A DNA stretch of 56,009 nucleotides from Marinifilum fragile JCM 15579 (lineage in GTDB: Bacteria; Bacteroidota; Bacteroidia; Bacteroidales; Marinifilaceae): contig NZ_BAZX01000029.1 of NCBI RefSeq assembly GCF_001310955.1, positions 1 to 56,009 on the forward strand, read 5' to 3'. The position numbers and the translations under genes were made by a program. This document shows, piece by piece, positions 1 to 8,258 of this stretch (positions are counted from its first letter, which is position 1; every line of letters starts with the position of its first letter). The notes beneath the pieces are model-generated. The model had not been told where the DNA came from and made no database searches. It was given only the letters and a program-made list of their open reading frames with translations.

Positions 1-1964
1 ATCAAAGCTGTATAAATTCCTTTCTCAGAATCCACAGAAATTAATTGGTTACCAGTCATCTTGCACCATGCTTCTACATCTTTTGCAAATCCAGGATCGG
101 TAACCTTCTGTTGCAAGCGTTGCCCATTTTCCAATTGATCCATCTCTTTTTTCAATTTGATGATTGGACCAGGACATTGCAAACCGCAAGCATCAACTTC
201 TATTACCTTTGTATCTGTGTTGGTTCCTTTATTTTCAGATTTGGGTTTCCCTCTGTAGATATGACTGTCTCTTGCAATATAACTCGACTCAAAAATATCT
301 TCATTACTTTGTTTACAGGTTGCATGTTCGTAAGTTTTGTAGCCACCACTTAGGTTGTATACTTCCGAAAATCCTTTTTGCATTAAAATACGTGCGGCAA
401 AATATCCTCTTAAACCAACACCACAATAAATAACAATCTTTTTATCTCTCGGAATTTCATCCAGGCGGTTTCTGATCTGATCAACTTCGATATTTACCGA
501 TCCCTCAATATTTCCCAATTCATATTCATCCGGAGTTCTAACATCCAAAATGAAGTTGTTTGGAGCATGAAGTTGATAAAGCTCATCCCAATGCATGATT
601 TTCACCAATTCTTCGATGATATTTCCTGCAGTAAATCCAGCTTGGTTGACAGGATCTTTTGCAGACGAGTAGGGAGGAGCATAAGCATGTTCAATTTCTT
701 GAAGATCGTAAATGGTGCCGTTATTTTGAAGAACTGTAGCAATCATATCCGTACGCTTGTCAACTCCTTCGTAGCCTAAAACTTGTGCTCCATATAGCTT
801 CCCATTTTCTGGATGGAACATCAGTTTAATACTGGTAGGAGTTGCTCCTGGATAATATCCGGCATGTGATCCTCCATGAGTGATATTTGAGATGTAATTG
901 ATTCCTTCCTTTTTCAATACTTTCTCTGCCAATCCGGTAGACCCAACAGTCAAATCGAATACTTTAGCGATTGCTGTAGCAATTGCACCTTTGTATTCGT
1001 GTTTGTGACCCAATACCAAATTGTTAGCAAGCAAACGTCCTTGCTTATTAGCGGGACCGGCCAAATAAGCATTGGTATATTTTCCAGTAATAGGGTGAGG
1101 AAAGGCGATTGCATCCCCCAAAGCATAGATATGCTCATCACTGGTTTGTAGGTATTTATTAACTTGGATACCACCATTTGGAGCAAGATCAATTCCAGCT
1201 TCTTTAATTAATTTTGTCTCAGGACGAACACCAATTGATAGAATAACCATATCGGCTTCAATTTTTCTTCCCGATTGTAAACGAATTTCAAGATAATCGC
1301 CTTTGCGATCAAATTCACTTACTCCATCCTTTAAAAAAAATTCTACTTTCTTAGTTTTCAGATGCTGATGAACTACTGCTGCCATTTCATAGTCCAATGG
1401 AGTCATTACCTGTTCTGCCATTTCAACTATAGTAACCATCATTCCCAGGTGGTGAAGGTTTTCTGCCATTTCCAGTCCAATGAAGCCTGCACCTACTACA
1501 ACGGCTTTTTGTGGCTTGTTTTCATTGTAGTAAGCTTTTATTTTATCTGTATCTTTTACATTTCTTACAGTGAAAATTGCAGAATCGTTGATGCCAGGAA
1601 TAGGAGGCTTAATTGGTTCAGCTCCTGGTGAAACAATCAGTTTATCGTATGTTTCTATATATACAGTATTGCTTTTTAAATCTTTTACTTCAACTTCTTT
1701 CTTCTCTCTGTTGATTTTAATTACTTCATTAAGTATTCTCACATCCACATTTAGTCTTTTGTTGAAACTTTCAGGAGTTTGTAACAAAAGATGTTCCCTT
1801 TCGGTGATTACATCTCCTACATAGTAAGGCAATCCACAGTTTGCATATGAAATGTGTTCACCTCTTTCAAACATGATTATTTCTGCTGATTCATCCATTC
1901 TTCGAAGACGAGCAGCCGTTGTTGCACCTCCTGCAACTCCACCAACAATTAAATATTTCGCCAT
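1..1964 (-). CDS. CoA-disulfide reductase / rhodanese / TusA fusion flavoprotein (3' end outside window)
   Basis: Translating the minus strand from ATG at 1964 gives an open frame of about 654 residues that runs off the left edge, so the C-terminus is missing. The order is: N-terminal FAD fold with glycine motif GGVAGGA (about 8-14), redox-active Cys43 in NCGLPY, NAD-binding and dimerisation parts typical of CoA-disulfide reductases, then a rhodanese domain with active-site Cys in YCGVGLRG, then a TusA-like domain with CPGPI. Relatives with this layout often end in a DsrE-like domain, which would lie outside the window. The family handles persulfide, polysulfide or CoA-disulfide in the cytoplasm. 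The combined domains suggest intramolecular sulfane-sulfur relay. The gene is divergent from fetAB across a region with two Crp-like palindromes. Confidence 0.9.
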   Translation of the reverse strand, partial: MAKYLIVGGVAGGATTAARLRRMDESAEIIMFERGEHISYANCGLPYYVGDVITEREHLLLQTPESFNKRLNVDVRILNEVIKINREKKEVEVKDLKSNTVYIETYDKLIVSPGAEPIKPPIPGINDSAIFTVRNVKDTDKIKAYYNENKPQKAVVVGAGFIGLEMAENLHHLGMMVTIVEMAEQVMTPLDYEMAAVVHQHLKTKKVEFFLKDGVSEFDRKGDYLEIRLQSGRKIEADMVILSIGVRPETKLIKEAGIDLAPNGGIQVNKYLQTSDEHIYALGDAIAFPHPITGKYTNAYLAGPANKQGRLLANNLVLGHKHEYKGAIATAIAKVFDLTVGSTGLAEKVLKKEGINYISNITHGGSHAGYYPGATPTSIKLMFHPENGKLYGAQVLGYEGVDKRTDMIATVLQNNGTIYDLQEIEHAYAPPYSSAKDPVNQAGFTAGNIIEELVKIMHWDELYQLHAPNNFILDVRTPDEYELGNIEGSVNIEVDQIRNRLDEIPRDKKIVIYCGVGLRGYFAARILMQKGFSEVYNLSGGYKTYEHATCKQSNEDIFESSYIARDSHIYRGKPKSENKGTNTDTKVIEVDACGLQCPGPIIKLKKEMDQLENGQRLQQKVTDPGFAKDVEAWCKMTGNQLISVDSEKGIYTAL

Positions 1965-2146
1965 TGTATATCTTGTAATAATTATATCTGTACAAAAATA
2001 AACATCCAGATATCTAGATGTAATAGGTGCAAAAGTAAGATTTGATTTAATGGATACAAGACTTCTGTACAGTTTTGAGATGTGTTTTGTAGCATGTTTT
2101 TAACCTATGTGCTTGTTAGTTGTTGAATATCTGTTTCATATGTAAG

Positions 2147-2164
2147 GTGTGATATATCTCACAC
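2147..2164. promoter_or_regulatory. Crp-type palindrome GTGTGA-N6-TCACAC
   Basis: This is a perfect 18-bp inverted repeat with 6-bp arms around TATATC. It matches the classical Crp half-site arrangement TGTGA-N6-TCACA. It lies 183 bases upstream of the CoADR-fusion start and 313 upstream of fetA. A Crp/Fnr-superfamily regulator is the obvious candidate ligand. Which gene it controls cannot be read from sequence alone. Confidence 0.6.
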
Positions 2165-2172
2165 TGTATTAA

Positions 2173-2190
2173 ATTGAGAAATATCTCAAT
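2173..2190. promoter_or_regulatory. Second palindrome ATTGAGA-AATA-TCTCAAT
   Basis: This is a perfect 7-bp inverted repeat with a 4-base centre. Its centre is 26 bp from the centre of the Crp-like site at 2147-2164. Its core can be written TTGAG-N6-CTCAA, the same half-site geometry as its neighbour, and both contain ATATCTCA. A tandem pair about 2.5 helical turns apart suggests two dimers of one Crp/Fnr-family protein, or of two related ones. Confidence 0.5.
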
Positions 2191-2476
2191 ATTATTATCG
2201 TGGAATTTAACTTACTCTACAAGTAATGAGCATCTAGAGCATTACAAAAGATCAGGAATAAGGAAATCTATCAGCAAAATAAATGTGATAAATGCACGGG
2301 TAAAAAGGTAAAATAGGCTTATTTTCGTTTTAAGGATAATACCGATTTTTAATTAGTAAGCGCTATTTGTTCGTATCACTCCAAATGTAGAACTAATTAT
2401 ATATCGGCATTTTAATTTAAAATTTCAGAGTAAGTTTTAAGCGAAACTATGAAATTTAAATGGTGTAAATTACAGT

Positions 2477-3072
2477 ATGATAAAATTTGATAATGTAAGC
2501 TTAAAATTCTCAGATCAAATTATTTGTGAGAGACTTAATTTCGATGTAAAATGTGGCGATTCATTTTGTTTGAGTGGGCCTTCTGGAAAAGGAAAATCGA
2601 CTCTGTTGAAATTGATGCTTGGAATTATTTTACCTGATTCTGGTGATATATTTATAGATGGTCACAAACTTGCTTCTGATAATGTTGAAGAACTCAGAAA
2701 ACAAATGAGCTGGCTTCCTCAAAATGTTAATCTACCTGTTGATTCTGGACAAGACTGATAGAATTATTACAGTTGAATGAAAAACAGGTAGAAATGTTTA
2801 AGCATTATCTGCAGCAGCTTGAAATAAATAATGGAGAGCAGGAGAGAGTCTTTACTGAAATTAGTGGTGGACAAAAACAGAGAATTGTATTGGCAGTAAG
2901 TCTGAGCCTGCAAAAGCCAATTATATTATTAGATGAACCAACTTCTGCACTTGATGAAGAATCAATAGAACTATTGATTCAACTGGTGAATAGCCTTAAG
3001 GATAGGACCGTTGTATCTACTTCCCACAATAGCCAATGGGTGAAGAGTTGCTCAAATGTATTTGAATTGTAA
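2477..3072 (+). pseudogene. fetA: FetA-like ABC transporter ATPase, interrupted by a one-base frameshift
   Basis: The first piece (2477-2758) carries Walker A GPSGKGKS at residues 34-41 and a Q-loop (LPQN). The second piece, in another frame, carries the signature ISGGQKQR, Walker B ILLDEP and an H-loop histidine. The first piece ends at TGA 2756-2758. Adding one C there (GACTG to GACCTG) joins the pieces into one continuous ATPase of about 198 residues, a little shorter than the usual 210-225. FetA (YbbL) is the cytoplasmic ATPase of the FetAB iron/metal exporter. fetB follows 23 bases downstream. Either the gene is inactive or the base is a sequencing omission. Confidence 0.8.
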
Positions 3073-3095
3073 TGATTTGATAAAATCAATCTGGC

Positions 3096-3893
3096 ATGCA
3101 AGAAATAGCTGATATTGGAATAATACACCTAATTGTTGGAGGTTTTTTAATGATCATCCCTATTGTGGGATTTTTGTATTTCAAAGTTAAAATTATCAAA
3201 GAAACTTTGATTGCAATGATTCGAATGATCATTCAACTGTCATTGGTGGCACTCTATCTTGAATATATTTTTGAATGGAATAATGCGTTCATTAATTCAG
3301 TCTGGGTAATTGCCATGGTGTTGGTTGGAACTTTCACTACCATTAAACGAACTGGCTTATCTTACAAGCATTTTGTACTTCCGTTTTTTATATCTGGATT
3401 GACCAGCATATTTATTGTAGATACCTTTTTTCTTGGTTTCATCATTCAATTGGATTATGTATTTGATGCCCGTTATTTCATTCCCATTTCTGGTATGATT
3501 TTAGGGAATGCATTAAATCACAATATTGTTGGAATTAGCAATTACTTTTCACGATTGCATAAAGAACAAGAATTGTATTTCTTTCTCTTGGTGAATACCA
3601 ATAGTCAAAAACACTCCTTGTTACCATATATCCAATCAGCCATTAAGAGTGGTATGAACCCTTTAATTGCAACCATGTCGGTATTGGGCTTGATTTCCTT
3701 ACCAGGAATGATGACAGGACAAATTTTGGGAGGTAGTTCTCCAGTGATAGCCATAAAATATCAGATTCTAATCATGATTGCCATATTTGTTGGATGTTCT
3801 TTAAATTTGATGGTAAGTATCATCTTGACCAATCGATTTGTATTTGATTCTTACGGTAGATTTAAACCGGGTATTTTTGCAGCTAAGAAATAA
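3096..3893 (+). CDS. fetB: FetB-like (UPF0014) iron/metal export permease
   Basis: The 265-residue protein is strongly hydrophobic with about seven membrane segments. It carries conserved stretches of the FetB/YbbM (UPF0014) family: VGTFTTIKRTGLSYK, PISGMILGNALN, and the SLPGMMTGQILGGSSP loop near residue 200. Length matches the family (about 260). In E. coli FetAB exports iron and helps resist oxidative stress. Here it sits directly behind the broken fetA ATPase gene, probably in one transcript. The permease itself is intact. Confidence 0.88.
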   Translation: MQEIADIGIIHLIVGGFLMIIPIVGFLYFKVKIIKETLIAMIRMIIQLSLVALYLEYIFEWNNAFINSVWVIAMVLVGTFTTIKRTGLSYKHFVLPFFISGLTSIFIVDTFFLGFIIQLDYVFDARYFIPISGMILGNALNHNIVGISNYFSRLHKEQELYFFLLVNTNSQKHSLLPYIQSAIKSGMNPLIATMSVLGLISLPGMMTGQILGGSSPVIAIKYQILIMIAIFVGCSLNLMVSIILTNRFVFDSYGRFKPGIFAAKK

Positions 3894-4342
3894 CTTTTTG
3901 CCTTATGATGTGGTAGATAGATTAGTCTTGTGATATCTACGCAACCGTTTTCGTTATTTGAAATGAATCTAAAAAATCTCTGGGGAATATTTTTTTATTG
4001 GCTTTAATCCAAATAATGGTATTTTAGCAGCAAATAAAAGTAGAAAGCTCATTTGAGTTACAATCTATAAGTAGAAATGAAAGATTATTTTGAATTTTAC
4101 TTTTACGTTCTCGCATACTTAGTATGTTTTTTTGAAATCTTCGGTGGATTATAAAATCCACCTCTTACCGTGATCCTTAAATTTTAGGGTCCGTTTTCCT
4201 ATACACAATAATTTGTAACTGAGTTTTTGAATTTGAAGTATTTTTTACTTCAAATCGTAAAATCACATCTCTCGCATACCTGCAATTTTAGATTGCAAGT
4301 TGTCTGAACATATAGAAAACTAAATAGTTAAACAAATATAAC
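3894..4342 (+). other. Hairpin-rich leader upstream of iorA
   Basis: This 449-base gap has no credible gene. From 4110 to 4297 it holds successive inverted repeats: CATAC-TTA-GTATG (4114-4126, followed by seven T), GGTGGATT-ATAA-AATCCACC (4143-4162), an imperfect one at 4172-4191, TTTGAAGTA-T5-TACTTCAAA (4232-4254), and TGCAAT-TTTAG-ATTGCA (4281-4297). The nonamer CTCGCATAC occurs at 4110-4118 and again at 4271-4279. The hairpin at 4114-4133 resembles a weak terminator. The set could be a fetB terminator plus a structured 5' leader of iorA. Confidence 0.5.
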
Positions 4343-5968
4343 ATGCAAAAGTCTTTACTATTAGGTGTTGAAGCCATTGCACAAGGTGCAATCGATGGCG
4401 GAATGTCTGGAGTTTATGCTTATCCAGGAACACCTTCAACCGAAATTACAGAGTACATTCAACACTCTAAGCAAGCACAACAATTAAATATTCACAGAGA
4501 CTGGGCAGCCAATGAAAAGACTGCTATGGAATCTGCATTGGGAATGTCATATGCTGGAAAACGTTCTATGGTGTGTATGAAACACGTAGGTTTGAACGTT
4601 GCTGCTGACTGTTTTATGAATGCTGCAATTACTGGGGCAAATGGTGGTATGTTGATCGTTGTTGCTGATGACCCATCAATGCACTCTTCTCAGAACGAGC
4701 AGGATTCACGTGTGTATGGTAAGTTTGCCATGATGCCAATCCTTGAACCATCTAACCAGCAAGAAGCATATGATATGGCTCGTTTCGGATTTGAATTGTC
4801 TGAAGCTTGTGAAATTCCAGTATTAATGAGAATTACTACTCGTTTGGCTCACTCTCGTGCAGGAGTTACTCGCGCTGCTGAGGTTGTTGCTCAAAACGAC
4901 ATGAAGTTACCAGAAGACAAAGTACAGTTCGTATTGCTTCCAGGTATCGCGCGTAAGCGTTACAAGTTGTTGTTGAACAACCAGGCAAAATTCGAAACTG
5001 CTTCTGAAGAATCACCATATAACAGCTATAACGAAGGTACTGATAAATCAATGGGTATTATTGCTTGTGGTTTAGGTTACAACTATTTAATGGAGAATTA
5101 TCCTAACGGAGAATGCCCGTATCCAGTTGTAAAAGTAAGCCAGTACCCAATTCCTCGCACAATGATTCAAAAAATCACCAGCGAGTGCGATAAGGTAATG
5201 GTATTGGAAGAAGGATATCCTGTAGTTGAAGAAATGTTGAAAGGATATTTGGAAAAAGAAGCTGTAATCGGTCGTTTGGATGGTACTCTTTCTCGCGATG
5301 GTGAGTTGACACCTGAAATGGTTGGTAGAGCTTTAGGTTTTGATGTTGAAGAAGGTGCCGAAGTTCCAAGCTTGGTATCTGCTCGTCCACCAGCATTGTG
5401 TGTTGGATGTTCACACATTGATGTATATACTGCATTGAACGAAGTTGTAGCTGAGTATGGTGCAGGTCGTGTATTTGCAGATATAGGTTGTTACACTCTA
5501 GGTGCATTGCCTCCATTTAATGCTATCAACTCATGTGTAGATATGGGTGCTTCTATAACCATGGCTAAGGGTGCTGCTGATGCAGGATTGATTCCATCGG
5601 TTGCAGTAATTGGTGACTCTACATTTACTCACTCGGGTATGACTGGTTTATTGGATGCTATTAACGAAAAGACTCCAATTACAGTAATTATTTCTGATAA
5701 CGAGTCTATTTCTATGACTGGAGGTCAGCATTCATCTGCTAAAGGTAAATTGGAATCAATTTGTGAAGGTTTGGGTGTTGAGCCAGAACATTTACATGTA
5801 TTAACTGCTGTACCTAAAAAACGTGATGATTTAAAAGATCTTCTTCGCAAAGAATTTGAATACCAAGGAGTATCTGTAATTATTCCTCGTCGTGTTTGTG
5901 TTCAGAAGAACGTTCGCGATCAGAAAATCAAGAAAGCCGCTATAGCAAAAGCAGCTGCTAAAGCATAA
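4343..5968 (+). CDS. iorA: Indolepyruvate (2-oxoacid) ferredoxin oxidoreductase, alpha subunit, lacking the C-terminal ferredoxin domain
   Basis: IorA oxidatively decarboxylates aryl-2-oxoacids such as indolepyruvate to the acyl-CoA, passing electrons to ferredoxin. The 541-residue protein has the N-terminal pyrimidine-binding domain (YPGTPSTEI near 29), the linker motif ALCVGCSH (about 352), and the TPP-binding domain with GDSTFTHSG and a downstream SDNESISMTGG. Many IorA proteins are about 600 or more residues and end in two [4Fe-4S] ferredoxin motifs. Here the chain stops after PRRVCVQKNVRDQK and an Ala/Lys tail, so no such clusters are present. iorB follows after 32 bases. The pair likely serves amino-acid fermentation or aromatic-acid salvage. 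Confidence 0.9.
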   Translation: MQKSLLLGVEAIAQGAIDGGMSGVYAYPGTPSTEITEYIQHSKQAQQLNIHRDWAANEKTAMESALGMSYAGKRSMVCMKHVGLNVAADCFMNAAITGANGGMLIVVADDPSMHSSQNEQDSRVYGKFAMMPILEPSNQQEAYDMARFGFELSEACEIPVLMRITTRLAHSRAGVTRAAEVVAQNDMKLPEDKVQFVLLPGIARKRYKLLLNNQAKFETASEESPYNSYNEGTDKSMGIIACGLGYNYLMENYPNGECPYPVVKVSQYPIPRTMIQKITSECDKVMVLEEGYPVVEEMLKGYLEKEAVIGRLDGTLSRDGELTPEMVGRALGFDVEEGAEVPSLVSARPPALCVGCSHIDVYTALNEVVAEYGAGRVFADIGCYTLGALPPFNAINSCVDMGASITMAKGAADAGLIPSVAVIGDSTFTHSGMTGLLDAINEKTPITVIISDNESISMTGGQHSSAKGKLESICEGLGVEPEHLHVLTAVPKKRDDLKDLLRKEFEYQGVSVIIPRRVCVQKNVRDQKIKKAAIAKAAAKA

Positions 5969-6000
5969 TTCAATTAATAACCTGAAAAACTAAAAAGACG

Positions 6001-6585
6001 ATGAAAACAGATATGGTCATAGCAGGTGTTGGTGGTCAAGGGATTTTATCCATTGCTGCTGCTTTAGGATCTGCTGCTCTAGAAAATGATTTATATATGA
6101 AGCAAGCTGAAACTCATGGTATGAGTCAGCGTGGTGGTGATGTTCAGTCATTCATGAGAATTTCTGACAAGCCAATTTATTCAGATTTGATTCCAAAAGG
6201 AGGTGCTGATATCATTTTATCAGTTGAGCCAATGGAAGCGCTTCGTTACCTGCCTTACTTAAAGCAAGGTGGATACGTAGTAACCAACTCAACTCCATTC
6301 GTGAACATTCCTGATTACCCGGAAATGGAAAAGTTAGAGAAGACAATTAAAGATCTTCCAAACTACGTTTTGATCGATGCTGATAAGATTGCTGAGGAAA
6401 CAACTGGTTCTAAGCGTGCTTTCAACTTCGTAATGTTGGGTGCTGCTTCACCATTTATCGATGTTCCTTTCGAGTATCTTGAAGCAGGTATTCGTAAGAT
6501 TTTCGAAAGAAAAGGAGAGGAAGTAATCGAAATAAATATTAAAGCACTTCACGCAGGACGTAAGTTTGCTGAGGAAAACAAATAA
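6001..6585 (+). CDS. iorB: Indolepyruvate ferredoxin oxidoreductase, beta (gamma-domain) subunit
   Basis: The 194-residue protein has the family start MVIAGVGGQGILSIA, the AETHGMSQRGGDVQSF motif near residue 38 that contacts the CoA/TPP site, and the usual length. It is the small subunit of the IorAB oxidoreductase and lies 32 bases behind iorA in the same transcript. A strong hairpin terminator lies 139 bases further on. Codon use and GC resemble iorA. Both genes use well-expressed codons, suggesting a core metabolic role. Confidence 0.92.
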   Translation: MKTDMVIAGVGGQGILSIAAALGSAALENDLYMKQAETHGMSQRGGDVQSFMRISDKPIYSDLIPKGGADIILSVEPMEALRYLPYLKQGGYVVTNSTPFVNIPDYPEMEKLEKTIKDLPNYVLIDADKIAEETTGSKRAFNFVMLGAASPFIDVPFEYLEAGIRKIFERKGEEVIEINIKALHAGRKFAEENK

Positions 6586-7117
6586 TACCGTAGTATAGTA
6601 ACAAATATTCCGGTATTATGCCGATGGATATTTGATATTCAATATCAAGTTTATGCAGATAGAGAATTAATCAAATACCAATCGGTATAGTATTTGTACC
6701 TAACCTAGACTACTATAACTCAGAATCCCCGTCAGGAATTTTCCTTTCGGGGATTTTTTGTTTCCAATTAGAGAAGATCTTAACCTGTACTTATTTATAT
6801 TTTAAGTATTAGAGTTTTTTTTCTAGTACTACCATAGGTTTATTTCCAATGTAAGACGACAAGTTAATCTAGTACTAGTCAAGACTTTTTTCTACTACTA
6901 GAGAGTAATCTCATCCTGCACTGGTCATCGGTTTAATCTAATGCTAGAAAATAATTTTATCAATCTTCAGATGATTTAAATAGCCAGCTCTAATTTAAAA
7001 GCATTGCACTTTTATGAGTAAGTTAAAATTTAGTTTAATCAGGATATGTCAATGTGAAGGCCATATTTTTATTGAATTGTTTATAATAATGTTTTACTTT
7101 GCGCAAAAATTAAAACT
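6586..7117. other. 532-base gap with recurring CTAGTACT-like words
   Basis: Apart from the terminator, I see no gene here. Between about 6822 and 6958 related words recur: CTAGTACT (6823-6830), CTAGTACTAG (around 6878-6888), CTACTACTAG (around 6892-6901) and CTAATGCTAG (around 6948-6957), often after TTTTTT or TTAAT. They look like a decayed short repeat or a cluster of related operator sites. The end of the gap must hold the promoter of the next gene. Confidence 0.4.
6724..6759 (+). terminator. Rho-independent terminator after iorAB
   Basis: Perfect 8-bp stem AATCCCCG / CGGGGATT (6724-6731 and 6748-6755) followed by a T-run. It closes the iorA-iorB transcript. Confidence 0.8.
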
Positions 7118-8167
7118 TTGGCAAAAAAGAAGAAAAATAAACTGTTAAGTTGGATATGGTACTTTGTTGTGGTGCTAATTGTTTTGGGCATTGGCTTTAA
7201 TCTTCCATCTTTAAATTGGTTAGAATTCAATTTAAAATTGGCCTTACAAATCATCATTACCACAAGCATTGCAAGTTTTATAGGTAATCTTATCGAGGAG
7301 AGAAACTGGTCACAATTGATGAAGCGATTTACCAGTCCGATTACCCGATGGGCAAAACTGCCAAATATTTCCGCTACCGCTATATTTAGTTCATTTTTCT
7401 CTTTGATTACTGCAAACAGTATGCTTACATCTGCATACGAAAACAATCAGATGAGTCGCAAACAACTTCGAGTAAGTGCAATGTGTACTTCTTTCATGAG
7501 TTATTTGTACCATAGCCTTCGAATCATGTATCCAACCATTGCAGCAGTGGGAGTGGTTGGAGCCAGTTACTTTGGATTGCTTTTCGGATTGGGTTTTCTT
7601 GTAGTTTTAATAGCCTTATTGGCATCGAGATATAGCAAAACGATTCCTGATATTCAGAATGATATTCAAGTTGAGAAAGAGGAGAGAAGTGCTGATACCT
7701 GGAGGGTGAGCATAGAGAAAGCTCGCAAAAAAACTTACTTGGTGGTGCAAAGGATGTTCCTTATCGCAATCCCGATGTTTTTGTTTTTCTCTTTTTTAAA
7801 TGAAATTGGTTTTTTCGATTTATCGGATAGTTTGTTTAAATCTTCAAGTTTGAGAGAGTACTTTCCTCCGGAATCTGTTGCTGTGGCAAGTTCTATGTTG
7901 GGCGGCATTCTTAGTGCAGCTACTGTTGCTGCAGGCTTTTTAAAAACTGGAAGTTTACAGGCTTCTCATGTTTTAATAGCTTTGCTAATGGGCAATATTA
8001 TTTCACTTCCCATAAGAAGTTTAAGAAGAAGTTTGCCATCAGCAATGAGTGTTTTTCCTGCTAAAGAAGCACTTGTAATTGTATTGCTAAATCAAGGAAG
8101 TAGGTTGGTGAGTAATATATTATTATTAGGAACGATATTACTACTGATGTATTATCATATCATTTAA
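7118..8167 (+). CDS. Nucleoside-recognition (Gate) domain membrane protein
   Basis: This is a 349-residue integral membrane protein with about eight membrane segments, a lysine-rich N-terminus and no signal peptide. Stretches such as ITTSIASFIGNLIEERN, AIFSSFFSLITANSML and SSMLGGILSAATVAAGFLKTG resemble the Gate (nucleoside recognition) fold seen in YjiH/SpmA-type and archaeal MJ0871-type proteins. Substrate is unknown. The start codon is TTG at 7118; no in-frame ATG lies upstream. It stands alone, facing cobA tail to tail. Confidence 0.6.
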   Translation: MAKKKKNKLLSWIWYFVVVLIVLGIGFNLPSLNWLEFNLKLALQIIITTSIASFIGNLIEERNWSQLMKRFTSPITRWAKLPNISATAIFSSFFSLITANSMLTSAYENNQMSRKQLRVSAMCTSFMSYLYHSLRIMYPTIAAVGVVGASYFGLLFGLGFLVVLIALLASRYSKTIPDIQNDIQVEKEERSADTWRVSIEKARKKTYLVVQRMFLIAIPMFLFFSFLNEIGFFDLSDSLFKSSSLREYFPPESVAVASSMLGGILSAATVAAGFLKTGSLQASHVLIALLMGNIISLPIRSLRRSLPSAMSVFPAKEALVIVLLNQGSRLVSNILLLGTILLLMYYHII

Positions 8168-8221
8168 AAAGCAGACTGCTTGTACTTGTTTCGGTAAGTA
8201 TAGATGCTATAAATTGCTTTT

Positions 8222-8244
8222 GACTCAGGCCATTCACCTGAGTC
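8222..8244. terminator. Hairpin between convergent genes
   Basis: Stem GACTCAGG (8222-8229) / CCTGAGTC (8237-8244) with a 7-base loop sits between two convergent genes and is followed by TTTT on the plus side. It probably ends transcription from both directions, though the T-tracts are short. Confidence 0.55.
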
Positions 8245-8258
8245 TTTTGATCGAATCA

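Larger units (their letters stand above)
1965..2476. other. Divergent intergenic region between the CoADR fusion and fetA
   Basis: This is a 512-base gap between two divergent genes, so it must hold both promoters. It is AT-rich and contains two adjacent perfect palindromes listed separately. I see no open frame of convincing quality and no RNA gene. The rest (about 2200-2470) shows no further clear structure. Confidence 0.6.

Noticed and set aside
5167..5516. Antisense frames inside iorA
   Set aside because: Shadows of a strongly coding gene with low-quality composition and no domain.
7118..7140. Frameshift at the start of the Gate-domain gene
   Set aside because: The upstream ATG at 7090 is in a frame that a one-base loss cannot join; the TTG start explains the protein.
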